This document shows positions 16,611-24,300 of a DNA stretch of 64,000 bases, in pieces. Made by a program: the position numbers and the translations under genes. This DNA comes from an uncultured Chitinophaga sp. (GTDB lineage: Bacteria; Bacteroidota; Bacteroidia; Chitinophagales; Chitinophagaceae), in the NCBI RefSeq assembly GCF_902168175.1, contig NZ_CABHOU010000010.1, forward strand, positions 1-64,000, read 5' to 3'. The first letter of the stretch is position 1. Each line of letters begins with the position of its first letter. Below the pieces are notes generated by a model that did not search any database, was not told the origin of the DNA, and saw only the letters and a list, made by a program, of their open reading frames with translations.

Positions 16611-16772
16611 ATCCTTTACAGATCCTTTAGAGATGTCCCGTATATGTCCCGTATATAAGCCGTATATGACCCGTATATGAGCCGTATCTTTAAAGATATG
16701 GGACATCTATGACTTAACTATGGCTCATATATGACTCATATATGGGACATCTCTAAAGGATCCCTATAGGAT
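16611..16772. repeat. 162-bp mirror-symmetric array of 11-bp units (7 + 7 around CTTTAAAG)
   Basis: Seven consecutive 11-bp units run from 16611 to 16687: two of the type ATCCTTTAGAG, then five of the type ATGTCCCGTAT or ATGAGCCGTAT. An 8-bp palindrome CTTTAAAG (16688-16695) forms the centre. Seven more units run 16696-16772 in inverted orientation; read on the minus strand they are again two ATCCTTTAGAG-type followed by five ATGTCCCATAT-type units. Left and right unit sequences are similar but not identical, so unit phase is conserved more strictly than sequence. The structure is non-coding as far as I can tell and lies between uxaA and exuT. Confidence 0.85.
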
Positions 16773-16866
16773 CTGACATGTACGGAGGGAGTATGCTGAA
16801 GCGGCGGGTAAGACATATTTTAGTCAGACGGGTGTGATTACGACAGGCTAATTATTCTTGCCCGGT

Positions 16867-16903
16867 ATTGTTCCAACCGCTGAAGGGAGTGACACAACGG
16901 CGG
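16867..16903 (-). repeat. REP-like repeat, copy 2 (inverted)
   Basis: This is the inverted partner of 16161-16197; together they bracket the inverted-repeat element and the 11-bp array. The 27-bp segment 16877-16903, starting CCGCTGAAGG and ending CAACGGCGG, also matches 27225-27251 with four mismatches. Confidence 0.75.
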
Positions 16904-16941
16904 CCTGGTCAGTGGTTTGCTGCCTGTTCCCTAATAAAAAA

Positions 16942-16968
16942 AACGCAGCACCTTGTGAGTGCTGCGTT
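16942..16968 (-). terminator. exuT terminator
   Basis: AACGCAGCAC pairs with GTGCTGCGTT across a 7-base loop. The A-run at 16935-16943 becomes a U-run on the minus strand, 25 bp after the transporter stop. Confidence 0.9.
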
Positions 16969-16993
16969 GTATGATCATTGTTGAAATGACTAA

Positions 16994-18283
16994 TTATTTT
17001 ACTTCTACCTTTTCCATTTTTGGTGCAAAGAAGTGCATCATCAGCCAGGCTACGATGTAGGCGCCGGCGCAAATGGAGAAGAGGATGTTGTAACCGGCGT
17101 CGATGTTGCCGAGTAATTTGTAGTGATCGAGCATGGCGCCCACAAAAATCGGGAACAACATGCCACCGATAGAACCGGCCATACCGCCGATACCTACTAC
17201 AGAACTCAACGCACTTTTCGGGAACATATCAGAAGCGGTGGTAAAGATGTTGGCAGACCAGGCCTGGTGCGCTGCCGCAGCAAGACTGATAAGTAATACA
17301 CCTGCCCACATGTTAGTGGTAAACTGGATCAGGAAAATAGGAATTACGCAGATCGCGAAAATAAGCATAGAAACCTTTCTGGCCTTAAAGATAGGCCAGC
17401 CGCTGTTAATTAGTTTTGATGACAACCAGCCGCCACCGATACTGCCTACACTCGTAATAGTGTAGATAATAATTACAGGCAGGCCCAGCGTATCTTTCAT
17501 GTTGATGTTGTACTTGTTGCCAAGGTATGATGGGATCCAGAACAGGAAGAACCACCAGATCGGATCAGTTAACAGTTTACCAAAAACGAAAGCCCAGGTT
17601 TGGCGGATACTGAATAATTTAACCCATGGAATTTTCTGCACTGGTGCATCTACACCCGCATCATCGCTATGGATATGCGCGAGTTCCGCCTGGTTGATCT
17701 TTTTGTGTTTTGTAGGAAGATCATAGAAAATCCACCACAAAATCAGCCATGCAAAACCGATGGCACCTGTCCAGAGAAAAGCGCTTTCCCAGCCATGCTC
17801 ACGTGCTATCCAGTATACGATTACAGGTCCTACTACCGCGCCAATGTTAGCACCGGCGTTAAAAATGCCGGTAGCAAACGCACGTTCTTTTTTAGGGAAC
17901 CACTCCGCCACTGCTTTAATAGCTGAAGGAAAGTTACCACCTTCACCAAAACCCAGCGCCACGCGGGCAACACCGAAGCCGAAGGTAGTTTTAGCAGCAG
18001 CATTGGCCATAGCGGCAATACTCCAGATAGTGATAGAAATAGTATAACCCAGTTTAGAACCCAGTTTATCTACAATGCGCCCAAAAGCCAGCAGACCAAC
18101 GGCATAGGCGGCGGAAAATGCGGTTACAAGATTGCCGTAGTCGGTTTCCGTCCAATTAAATGCAACAGCAAGATCATCCTTCAAAAGACCCACCACCTGG
18201 CGGTCGATATAATTGATAGTCGTGGCAAAAAATAGTAAGGTTACAACGTTCCAGCGGTACTTACTCATTACGGTGGAATTCAT
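16994..18283 (-). CDS. exuT: MFS hexuronate transporter, ExuT-like
   Basis: This 429-residue major facilitator protein belongs to the anion:cation symporter group that includes ExuT (galacturonate/glucuronate:H+ symport). Twelve hydrophobic segments can be traced, starting VVTLLFFATTINYIDRQVVGLL (motif NYIDR typical of ExuT/GudP/DgoT). The loop 2-3 motif GRIVDKLGSKLGY and VALGFGEGGNFPSAIKAVAEWFPKKERA are family signatures. It is the last gene of uxaB-uxaC-kdgK-kdgA-exuT, 32 bp after kdgA. It has its own probable promoter and operator inside the end of kdgA. M6 (18268) is an alternative start. The substrate is inferred from family and context. Confidence 0.88.
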   Translation of the reverse strand: MNSTVMSKYRWNVVTLLFFATTINYIDRQVVGLLKDDLAVAFNWTETDYGNLVTAFSAAYAVGLLAFGRIVDKLGSKLGYTISITIWSIAAMANAAAKTTFGFGVARVALGFGEGGNFPSAIKAVAEWFPKKERAFATGIFNAGANIGAVVGPVIVYWIAREHGWESAFLWTGAIGFAWLILWWIFYDLPTKHKKINQAELAHIHSDDAGVDAPVQKIPWVKLFSIRQTWAFVFGKLLTDPIWWFFLFWIPSYLGNKYNINMKDTLGLPVIIIYTITSVGSIGGGWLSSKLINSGWPIFKARKVSMLIFAICVIPIFLIQFTTNMWAGVLLISLAAAAHQAWSANIFTTASDMFPKSALSSVVGIGGMAGSIGGMLFPIFVGAMLDHYKLLGNIDAGYNILFSICAGAYIVAWLMMHFFAPKMEKVEVK

Positions 18284-18310
18284 GATATCAGTTTTGGAAT
18301 ATTATTCGAA

Positions 18311-18350
18311 TCAATTTACGCTAATGCTTTGATATATGCAAACGTTTGCA
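18311..18350 (-). promoter_or_regulatory. exuT promoter and LacI-type operator inside the 3' end of kdgA
   Basis: TGCAAACGTTTGCA (18337-18350) is the same perfect palindrome as at kduI. It is embedded in kdgA codons for Val-Gln-Thr-Phe-Ala. Its minus-strand TTTG (18342-18339) is followed by a 20-nt spacer and TAAATTGA (18318-18311), which overlaps the kdgA stop codon and resembles a -7 element. The layout equals that at kduI. Confidence 0.7.
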
Positions 18351-18978
18351 CGACATTTGCCTTTATCGCTGCCCAATCCTTACTATCCACCGCTTTTTTA
18401 GGCAACAGATTAGAGCCCATACCCACGCAAACCACGCCGGCATCGAACCAGGATTGAAGGTTCTTCTGCTCCGGTTCTACGCCACCGGTAGGCATAAACT
18501 TCATGGCAGGGAATAAAGGTTTAATGGCTTTTACGAAACCAGGCCCCAGGGAACTGCCAGGAAACAGCTTTACCAACTGTGCTTTGTTTTCTTCCGCCAC
18601 GGCAATTTCAGAAGGCGTCATACAACCGGGCACCCAGAAAATACCGGCACCGTTGCAGTATTCAGCTACAGCCGGATTGATGATAGGGCTCACAATAAAA
18701 TCGGCGCCCGTTTCCGTAAATGTTTTAGCATCAGTTGCATTTTTGATGGTGCCGATGCCCAGGTACATATCCGGCATGGTTTGCAGCTTTTTATCGCGCA
18801 TAATGGCGAAGTTCCTGCGGGCATTTTCGCCCCTGTTGGTAAATTCAAATACACGGATGCCGCCATCGTAACAGGCCTGCATTACCTCACAACACACGTC
18901 CGCATCGTCGTGGTAAAACACCGGTATTACTTTACTGCGCTCGAAAGCTGCCAGTATGGTATCACTTGCTACTGCCAT
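18316..18978 (-). CDS. kdgA: KDPG aldolase (4-hydroxy-2-oxoglutarate aldolase)
   Basis: This class I aldolase splits 2-keto-3-deoxy-6-phosphogluconate into pyruvate and glyceraldehyde-3-phosphate. It has 220 residues. The general acid/base glutamate is E45 (VFEFTNRG), the Schiff-base lysine K137 (QLVKLFPGS), and the phosphate-binding PTGGV is at 163-167. GCMTPSE at 118-124 is conserved. The gene follows kdgK with a 2-bp gap. The last codons double as an operator and promoter for exuT. Confidence 0.95.
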   Translation of the reverse strand: MAVASDTILAAFERSKVIPVFYHDDADVCCEVMQACYDGGIRVFEFTNRGENARRNFAIMRDKKLQTMPDMYLGIGTIKNATDAKTFTETGADFIVSPIINPAVAEYCNGAGIFWVPGCMTPSEIAVAEENKAQLVKLFPGSSLGPGFVKAIKPLFPAMKFMPTGGVEPEQKNLQSWFDAGVVCVGMGSNLLPKKAVDSKDWAAIKANVVQTFAYIKALA

Positions 18979-18980
18979 TT

Positions 18981-19982
18981 TTAATCAATTAGTTTTTGTA
19001 TCGTTTCCTTTGATGTTAAGTTAAAATCGCCCTGGCGGAAAAGCTTGCTGTAAGCGGCTCCCGCTGCCCAGTCGATCGTCTGCTGCGGCGTAAACCCGTT
19101 CAATTGCGCATGTATCAAACCGCCCATAAAACTATCGCCACTGCCTACCCTGTCTACCACTTCGTTAGTTTCGTACTGTTTACTTACGTACAGTTTTTCT
19201 GCCTCGTAATAAGTAGCATAATACAGATTGTGCGTATCGCCCTTTGAAAAGCGGAAGGTAAACGCCACGCGATCGCACTTTTTATAGTGTTCTACGATCT
19301 CCTGCGCTACTGTAGCAGCGGCACCGAGATAAAGATCTTTTTCGTCTACTTCCAGCGCGTGTTCGTCCAACTGCGTACCCAGCATCATTTTGGCCGCCCA
19401 GATGTTACCCATGATCAAGTGGCAATAGTGCGCCAGTTCGGGCATTACATCGATCGGCGACTGGCCGTACTTCCATAATTTACTGCGGTAGTTAAGGTCG
19501 ACCGAAATCGTCATGCCTTTACGGGTAGCGGCTTCCAACACTTCTTTACAAATGATGGCGGCGTCTTCGTTAAGGGCAGGGCTGATCGCGCTCCAGTGGA
19601 ACCACTCGGCATCGCCCAGTGCTTCGTCCCAGTTAACGGTGCCAGGTTTAATATCCGCGAAGGAAGAGTATTTACGGTCGTACACCACTTCCGCATGTTT
19701 AAGGTCGCTGCCCTGGGCCAGGTAGTAGGCGCCGATGCGATCGCCGCCCAGCAGCATGCGGCCAGTATCTACCCCTACATTTTCCAGTTCCTCCAGCACC
19801 TGGCGCGACAAACCATTGTCGGGCACGCGGCTGATATAGGTTACGGGAGTGCCCCAGGTGGCTAAAGACGCAGCCACATTGGCTTCTGCTCCGCCTACAT
19901 AGATGGCTGCCTTATTGGTAGCCCAGTCGGGCGATAAGCGCAGCAATATCTCTCCGAAGGTGATAACTTTTACAGGTTGCAT
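18981..19982 (-). CDS. kdgK: 2-keto-3-deoxygluconate kinase (PfkB family)
   Basis: KdgK phosphorylates KDG to KDPG with ATP. The 333-residue protein has the PfkB N-terminal signature (VKVITFGEILLRLSP, then YVGGAEANVAASLA) and the C-terminal ATP/anion-hole motif GSGD at 280-283, where D283 is the catalytic base, followed by SFMGGLIHAQL. Its ATG overlaps the uxaC stop as TAATG, so translation is probably coupled. Context makes KDG the substrate. Confidence 0.93.
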   Translation of the reverse strand: MQPVKVITFGEILLRLSPDWATNKAAIYVGGAEANVAASLATWGTPVTYISRVPDNGLSRQVLEELENVGVDTGRMLLGGDRIGAYYLAQGSDLKHAEVVYDRKYSSFADIKPGTVNWDEALGDAEWFHWSAISPALNEDAAIICKEVLEAATRKGMTISVDLNYRSKLWKYGQSPIDVMPELAHYCHLIMGNIWAAKMMLGTQLDEHALEVDEKDLYLGAAATVAQEIVEHYKKCDRVAFTFRFSKGDTHNLYYATYYEAEKLYVSKQYETNEVVDRVGSGDSFMGGLIHAQLNGFTPQQTIDWAAGAAYSKLFRQGDFNLTSKETIQKLID

Positions 19983-21376
19983 TAGCAGTTGAAGTATGCT
20001 TTGGCGTTAAAATAAGAAATATCCTGCACCATTTTGCCTAACCATTTAATATCGCCCGGCAATTCGCCATTCTCCACATCGTTGCCGATGAGGTTACAAA
20101 GTATGCGGCGGAAGTACTCGTGGCGTGAGTAGGAAAGGAAACTGCGGGAATCGGTAAGCATGCCCACGAAGCGGCTGAGCAGCCCCATATTACTGAGCGT
20201 GTTCATCTGCTTCTCCATCCCATCTTTTTGGTCGAGGAACCACCAGCCGCTGCCGAACTGCATTTTACCTGCAACGGTACCGTCCTGGAAGTTGCCCACC
20301 ATGGTGGCGAACATCTCGTTATGCGAAGGGTTCAGATTGTATACAATGGTTTTTGCCAGTTTTTCTTCCTGATCTAACCGGTCGAAAAACGCCGACATCG
20401 ATTGAGCCGTGTTCCAGTCGCCGATAGAATCCACGCCCGCATCGGCCCCCACCGTTTTTAACAAACGGGAGTTGTTGTTACGGATAGCGCCCACATGAAA
20501 CTGTTGCACCCAGCCCTTTTCATGGTTCCAGCTGCAAATGAAGTGCAGCGTGGCGGAGCGGTGCATATCCGCTTCTTCAGTAGTAAGCGTTTTACCAGCC
20601 ATTACCTTTTTGAAGTTAGCGTCCAGTTCCAATGCAGTAAATGGTGTAGCATAAAAGAAACTAATGCCGTGATCCGACAAGCGTCCGCCTTTTTCATGAA
20701 AATAATCGTGACGCTGTTTCAAAGCCGCCAGCATATCATCAAACGTTTGGATGTTGATACCGGCAACGGCGCCCAGCTTTTCCATGTAAGCACGGAACGC
20801 AACAGGATCGTCGATGGCGAGCGATTTATCGGGACGGAAAGTTGGTAATACTTTGGTAGAAAAGCCCTGTTGCTGTATAGCGATGTGGTGCTCCAGCGAA
20901 TCCGTAGGATCGTCGGTGGTGCAAAGTGATTCTACTTTAAAGTGTTGTAATAATGACTTCGTTGTCCACTTGTGGAGTTGTGCGTTGCAGGCGTTGTATA
21001 CCGCTTCAGCATTCTGGTCGTTCAGTTGGTCGGTGATACCGAATGGATTTTTAAGTTCCATGTGCGTCCAGTGGTACAGCGGGTTTCGCATGGTATAAGG
21101 CACCGTAGCTGCCCAGGCTTTAAACTTCTCAAGATCAGTGGTGTTGCCGGTTATCAGGTGTTCCGGAACACCATTAGCGCGCATAGCCCGCCATTTATAG
21201 TGATCGCCGCGGAGCCAGGCCGCGCTGATGTTCTCGAACTGCCTGTTGCTGGCTATCTCGTCCGGCGGCAGATGATTGTGATAATCGATCACCGGCATAT
21301 CTTTCGCATAATCGAAATATAATTGCTTAGCCGTTTCAGTTTGCAGTAAAAAGTCTTCTGACAAAAATTGCTTCAT
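19982..21376 (-). CDS. uxaC: glucuronate (uronate) isomerase
   Basis: UxaC interconverts D-galacturonate and D-tagaturonate and D-glucuronate and D-fructuronate; it is the common entry step of both branches. The protein is 464 residues, normal length. The metal motif DYHNHLPP (H33, H35) is near the N-terminus. Other hallmarks are FENISAAWLRGDHYKWRAMR, CTTDDPTDSLEHH, MQFGSGWWFLDQKDGM and MLTDSRSFLSYSRHEYFRRILC. It follows uxaB with a 5-bp gap and overlaps kdgK by one base. Confidence 0.97.
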   Translation of the reverse strand: MKQFLSEDFLLQTETAKQLYFDYAKDMPVIDYHNHLPPDEIASNRQFENISAAWLRGDHYKWRAMRANGVPEHLITGNTTDLEKFKAWAATVPYTMRNPLYHWTHMELKNPFGITDQLNDQNAEAVYNACNAQLHKWTTKSLLQHFKVESLCTTDDPTDSLEHHIAIQQQGFSTKVLPTFRPDKSLAIDDPVAFRAYMEKLGAVAGINIQTFDDMLAALKQRHDYFHEKGGRLSDHGISFFYATPFTALELDANFKKVMAGKTLTTEEADMHRSATLHFICSWNHEKGWVQQFHVGAIRNNNSRLLKTVGADAGVDSIGDWNTAQSMSAFFDRLDQEEKLAKTIVYNLNPSHNEMFATMVGNFQDGTVAGKMQFGSGWWFLDQKDGMEKQMNTLSNMGLLSRFVGMLTDSRSFLSYSRHEYFRRILCNLIGNDVENGELPGDIKWLGKMVQDISYFNAKAYFNC

Positions 21377-21381
21377 ACAAA

Positions 21382-22890
21382 TTAGTGGACCTTTGAAAAA
21401 TTGGAAACATACGCATTCACACCTTCCTGCAACATGCCGTACAGGTGGTCCGTAATACTTTCGGAGAAACCAGGCACCTCATTCAGATCGGTTTCCCACA
21501 GGCGTATATCGCCCAATATCTGATGTACAAGGCCGCTTACCGCTGCCTTTTCATTTATTTTGATACCATTCCAATGCGCAGCGAAAATAGCGGCATTATC
21601 ATCGTTAATATCGTAAAACACATCGCCGCGTTGTCCCTGGTACTTTCCACCCTCCTGTCTTACCGGCTTAATGAAAAGAATGCTCGCCGCCAGGCCGATG
21701 CTGATCATCGGTGGTAACATTTTCTTTTGCTCATAATAGCGCAACAGTGTGCGCACGTTACGGGTATTGGTTTTAGAACTTTGCTGGAAGGTAATGCTTA
21801 ACAGCTTATGCTCAATGAACGGGTTGGCAAAACGGTCGAGCACATCTTTGGCAAATACTGCTGTTTGGGGCCCAAGGTCTTTCAATGTAGGCAAAATTTC
21901 TTCCAGCACTACTGTTTCAAAGAAACGTTTCATCACCGGATTTTGCATACACTCATAAACGGTATTGAGGCCCGAAAGGTAACCTACTGCCACGGCCGCA
22001 GTATGACTGCCATTGAGGATGCGCAGTTTCTGCTCACGGTAAGGTGTAATACTTTCCGCTACCAGCATACGTTCGTCGGCCTGTTTAAAACTGAGTTTCC
22101 CTGCTACTTTCTCACTGCCTTCGATCGCCCACAGCAGGAAAGGTTCCGCTTCTATCCACAAACTATCTTCATAACCCGCAGTTTCGTTCTGTGCCACCAG
22201 GTCTTTCGGTTTACCGGGAACGATCCTGTCTACCAGCGAACTGCAAAACGTATTGGCAGTATTTATCCAGTTAATGAAATCGGCCGGTAATTCGTTGTGT
22301 GCCGCCAGTTTCAATACTATTTCTTTCAACAGGCGGCCGTTATCCACCACTAACTCAGTTGGAATGATGGTAAAGCCTTTAGCAGCGTCACCGTTAAAGC
22401 AACGGTAGCGCTCCAGCAACACCGACAGTAATTTGCCGGGATAAGAAGCCGGCACCACACCATCCACTTTTTCCTCCACATACTGAATACCCACTTCGGT
22501 GGTGTTAGAAATAATAATATCCAGTTGTGGTTGCCTGATGGCTGTTAATACCTTGCCCCAATCTGCATTCGATTGCAGAACACGGGAAATAGAAGCGTTT
22601 ACCAGTTGGCGATTAACCAGTTCTCCTTTCGCTTTTCCTTTAATGTGCGTGGTGAACAGGCTGTCCTGGCTATCAAAATCGGCCGTGCTGCCATCGGTAG
22701 ATTTTACCACAACGATCCTTCCCTGGAAGATGCCTTGTTTATTGGCTTTGTCTACAAGATAATCGACCAGCCCGCGTAATAACACGCCGGTACCGAATTG
22801 CAGGATTTTTTCCGGATACTGGAAATATTCGGGTGAGATACCGAAGGCGGTATCGGAAGTAACGTGGTGCTTGCTAAGTTTAGTCAGCAT
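21382..22890 (-). CDS. uxaB: tagaturonate reductase (altronate oxidoreductase)
   Basis: UxaB reduces D-tagaturonate to D-altronate with NADH. The 502-residue protein is of the long-chain mannitol dehydrogenase family. The NAD-binding segment QFGTGVLLRG is at 31-40 and the catalytic Lys-x4-Asn-x2-His signature is K288/N293/H296 (QKLRILNGSHTA). The LNGSHTA form and the tagaturonate reductase-like length separate it from fructuronate reductases, and the SDR UxuB covers the other branch. It is the first gene of uxaB-uxaC-kdgK-kdgA-exuT. The AT-rich 224-bp upstream region shows no clear operator. Confidence 0.93.
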   Translation of the reverse strand: MLTKLSKHHVTSDTAFGISPEYFQYPEKILQFGTGVLLRGLVDYLVDKANKQGIFQGRIVVVKSTDGSTADFDSQDSLFTTHIKGKAKGELVNRQLVNASISRVLQSNADWGKVLTAIRQPQLDIIISNTTEVGIQYVEEKVDGVVPASYPGKLLSVLLERYRCFNGDAAKGFTIIPTELVVDNGRLLKEIVLKLAAHNELPADFINWINTANTFCSSLVDRIVPGKPKDLVAQNETAGYEDSLWIEAEPFLLWAIEGSEKVAGKLSFKQADERMLVAESITPYREQKLRILNGSHTAAVAVGYLSGLNTVYECMQNPVMKRFFETVVLEEILPTLKDLGPQTAVFAKDVLDRFANPFIEHKLLSITFQQSSKTNTRNVRTLLRYYEQKKMLPPMISIGLAASILFIKPVRQEGGKYQGQRGDVFYDINDDNAAIFAAHWNGIKINEKAAVSGLVHQILGDIRLWETDLNEVPGFSESITDHLYGMLQEGVNAYVSNFSKVH

Positions 22891-23087
22891 GTATATCTAA
22901 TTTGTTTAATAACTACACTATTCGCCGTTAAATATATAATTCCATTTTAACTTTTTTGTCGGGTAATTGAAATATATTTTAAACGGAAACCGCCACTACG
23001 ATATATATACTCATTGTATTTCAGCTACATATGTTAATGGCGATGTTGACTGACGGCAGCGTGACAGGGCCATAGTTAATAAATCAC

Positions 23088-23095
23088 TACCTTTG
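23088..23095 (+). promoter_or_regulatory. mnmA -7 promoter element
   Basis: TACCTTTG matches TAnnTTTG exactly and ends 19 bases before the mnmA ATG. The -33 region at the expected distance is not TTTG, so this is a half-supported promoter. Confidence 0.5.
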
Positions 23096-23114
23096 CAGCT
23101 CAATTTTTATTAAG

Positions 23115-24218
23115 ATGAGCAGACATGGAAAAGTGCTGGTAGCAATGAGCGGTGGAATAGACAGTACCGTTACCGCTCTCATGTTGCACGAGCAGGGATA
23201 TGAAGTGGTGGGCATCACCATGAAGACCTGGGATTACGCATCTGCCGGTGCCTCCAAGAAGGAAACCGGCTGTTGTAACCTGGACAGCTTCAACGACGCC
23301 CGCGCGGCTGCCGTGCATCACGGGTTTCCGCACTTCGTGCTGGACATTCGCGACGAGTTCGGCAATTTCGTAATTGATAATTTCGTGGAGGAATATATGG
23401 CAGGCCGCACACCTAACCCGTGCGTGCTTTGTAATACCCATATCAAGTGGCGCGCCCTTATAAAGCGTGCCGATGCGATGGATTGCGAGTTTATTGCCAC
23501 CGGCCACTATGCCAAGGTACGTATGGAAAACGGCCGCGGTGTGTTAAGTAAAGGTATTGACGAGCTGAAGGACCAGAGTTATGTGCTCTGGGGACTTGAC
23601 CAGGACGTGGTAAAACGCACCCTGTTGCCCCTCGGCACCTATCGTAAACCAGAAATCCGCCAGATGGCGCTTGATTTCGGTTACCCCGAACTGGCTAAAA
23701 AGGCAGAGAGTTATGAGATCTGCTTTGTTCCCGACAACGATTACCGCGGTTTCCTGAAACGCAGGATCGACGGTTTGGAAGAAAGCGTGGATGGAGGCAA
23801 TTTTGTGCTGCGTGATGGCTCTATCGTGGGTAAACACAAAGGTTACCCCTTTTACACCATCGGGCAGCGTAAAGGGCTTGATATTGCCCTTGGCCGGCCG
23901 ATCTATGTAACGGAGATCATCCCCGAAACCAATACAGTGGTTTTAGGTGATGAGGAAGACCTGAACAAAAACGAGATGCTGGTAAGCGGTATTAACATGG
24001 TGAAGTACGACCACATCCCCGAGGGAATGGAAGTAACTACCAAAATCCGTTATAAGGACAAAGGCGCGCTCAGCAACGTATACAACGACGGCGGCAACGC
24101 CCGTATCCGCTTCTACGAAGCGGTGAAAGGTATAGCACCCGGCCAGTCGGCCGTGTTTTACGAAGGCGATGATGTAGTGGGCGGCGGTATTATCCGCAGC
24201 GGCAGCATTTTCGGCTAA
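23115..24218 (+). CDS. mnmA: tRNA-specific 2-thiouridylase MnmA
   Basis: MnmA activates U34 of tRNA-Lys, Glu and Gln with ATP and inserts sulfur to give s2U34. The protein is 367 residues. The PP-loop SGGIDST is at 12-18. The catalytic cysteine is expected at C103 of NPCVLCN and the persulfide cysteine at C203 of YEICFVPD; both are present. C106 adds a CxxC at the first site. The tail (FYTIGQRKGLDIALGRPIYV and the beta-barrel PGQSAVFYEGDDVVGGGII) is complete. It is a single-gene unit with its own terminator. Confidence 0.97.
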   Translation: MSRHGKVLVAMSGGIDSTVTALMLHEQGYEVVGITMKTWDYASAGASKKETGCCNLDSFNDARAAAVHHGFPHFVLDIRDEFGNFVIDNFVEEYMAGRTPNPCVLCNTHIKWRALIKRADAMDCEFIATGHYAKVRMENGRGVLSKGIDELKDQSYVLWGLDQDVVKRTLLPLGTYRKPEIRQMALDFGYPELAKKAESYEICFVPDNDYRGFLKRRIDGLEESVDGGNFVLRDGSIVGKHKGYPFYTIGQRKGLDIALGRPIYVTEIIPETNTVVLGDEEDLNKNEMLVSGINMVKYDHIPEGMEVTTKIRYKDKGALSNVYNDGGNARIRFYEAVKGIAPGQSAVFYEGDDVVGGGIIRSGSIFG

Positions 24219-24240
24219 ACTTTACGGTTAAAATTTATAG

Positions 24241-24285
24241 AAGGAGTTGTACAGTTATTTTTAGTAACATTGTACAACTCCTTTT
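24241..24285 (+). terminator. mnmA terminator
   Basis: A 13-bp perfect stem (AAGGAGTTGTACA, 24241-24253, with 24271-24283) encloses a loop with its own short GTTA/TAAC pairing and ends in TTTT. It lies 22 bp after the stop and only 16 bp before the next start. Confidence 0.85.
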
Positions 24286-24300
24286 CTATTGAATGTTCCT

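Noticed and set aside
16521..16706. Open minus-strand frame of 61 codons over the 11-bp array
   Set aside because: It reads through the repeat units; 11 is not a multiple of 3, so units are read in shifting frames, which does not fit a repeat protein.
16611..16772. CRISPR array
   Set aside because: Units are only 11 bp, contiguous, without spacers, and inverted about a centre. The 21-bp array at 41-145 fails for the same reason. No cas genes are present.
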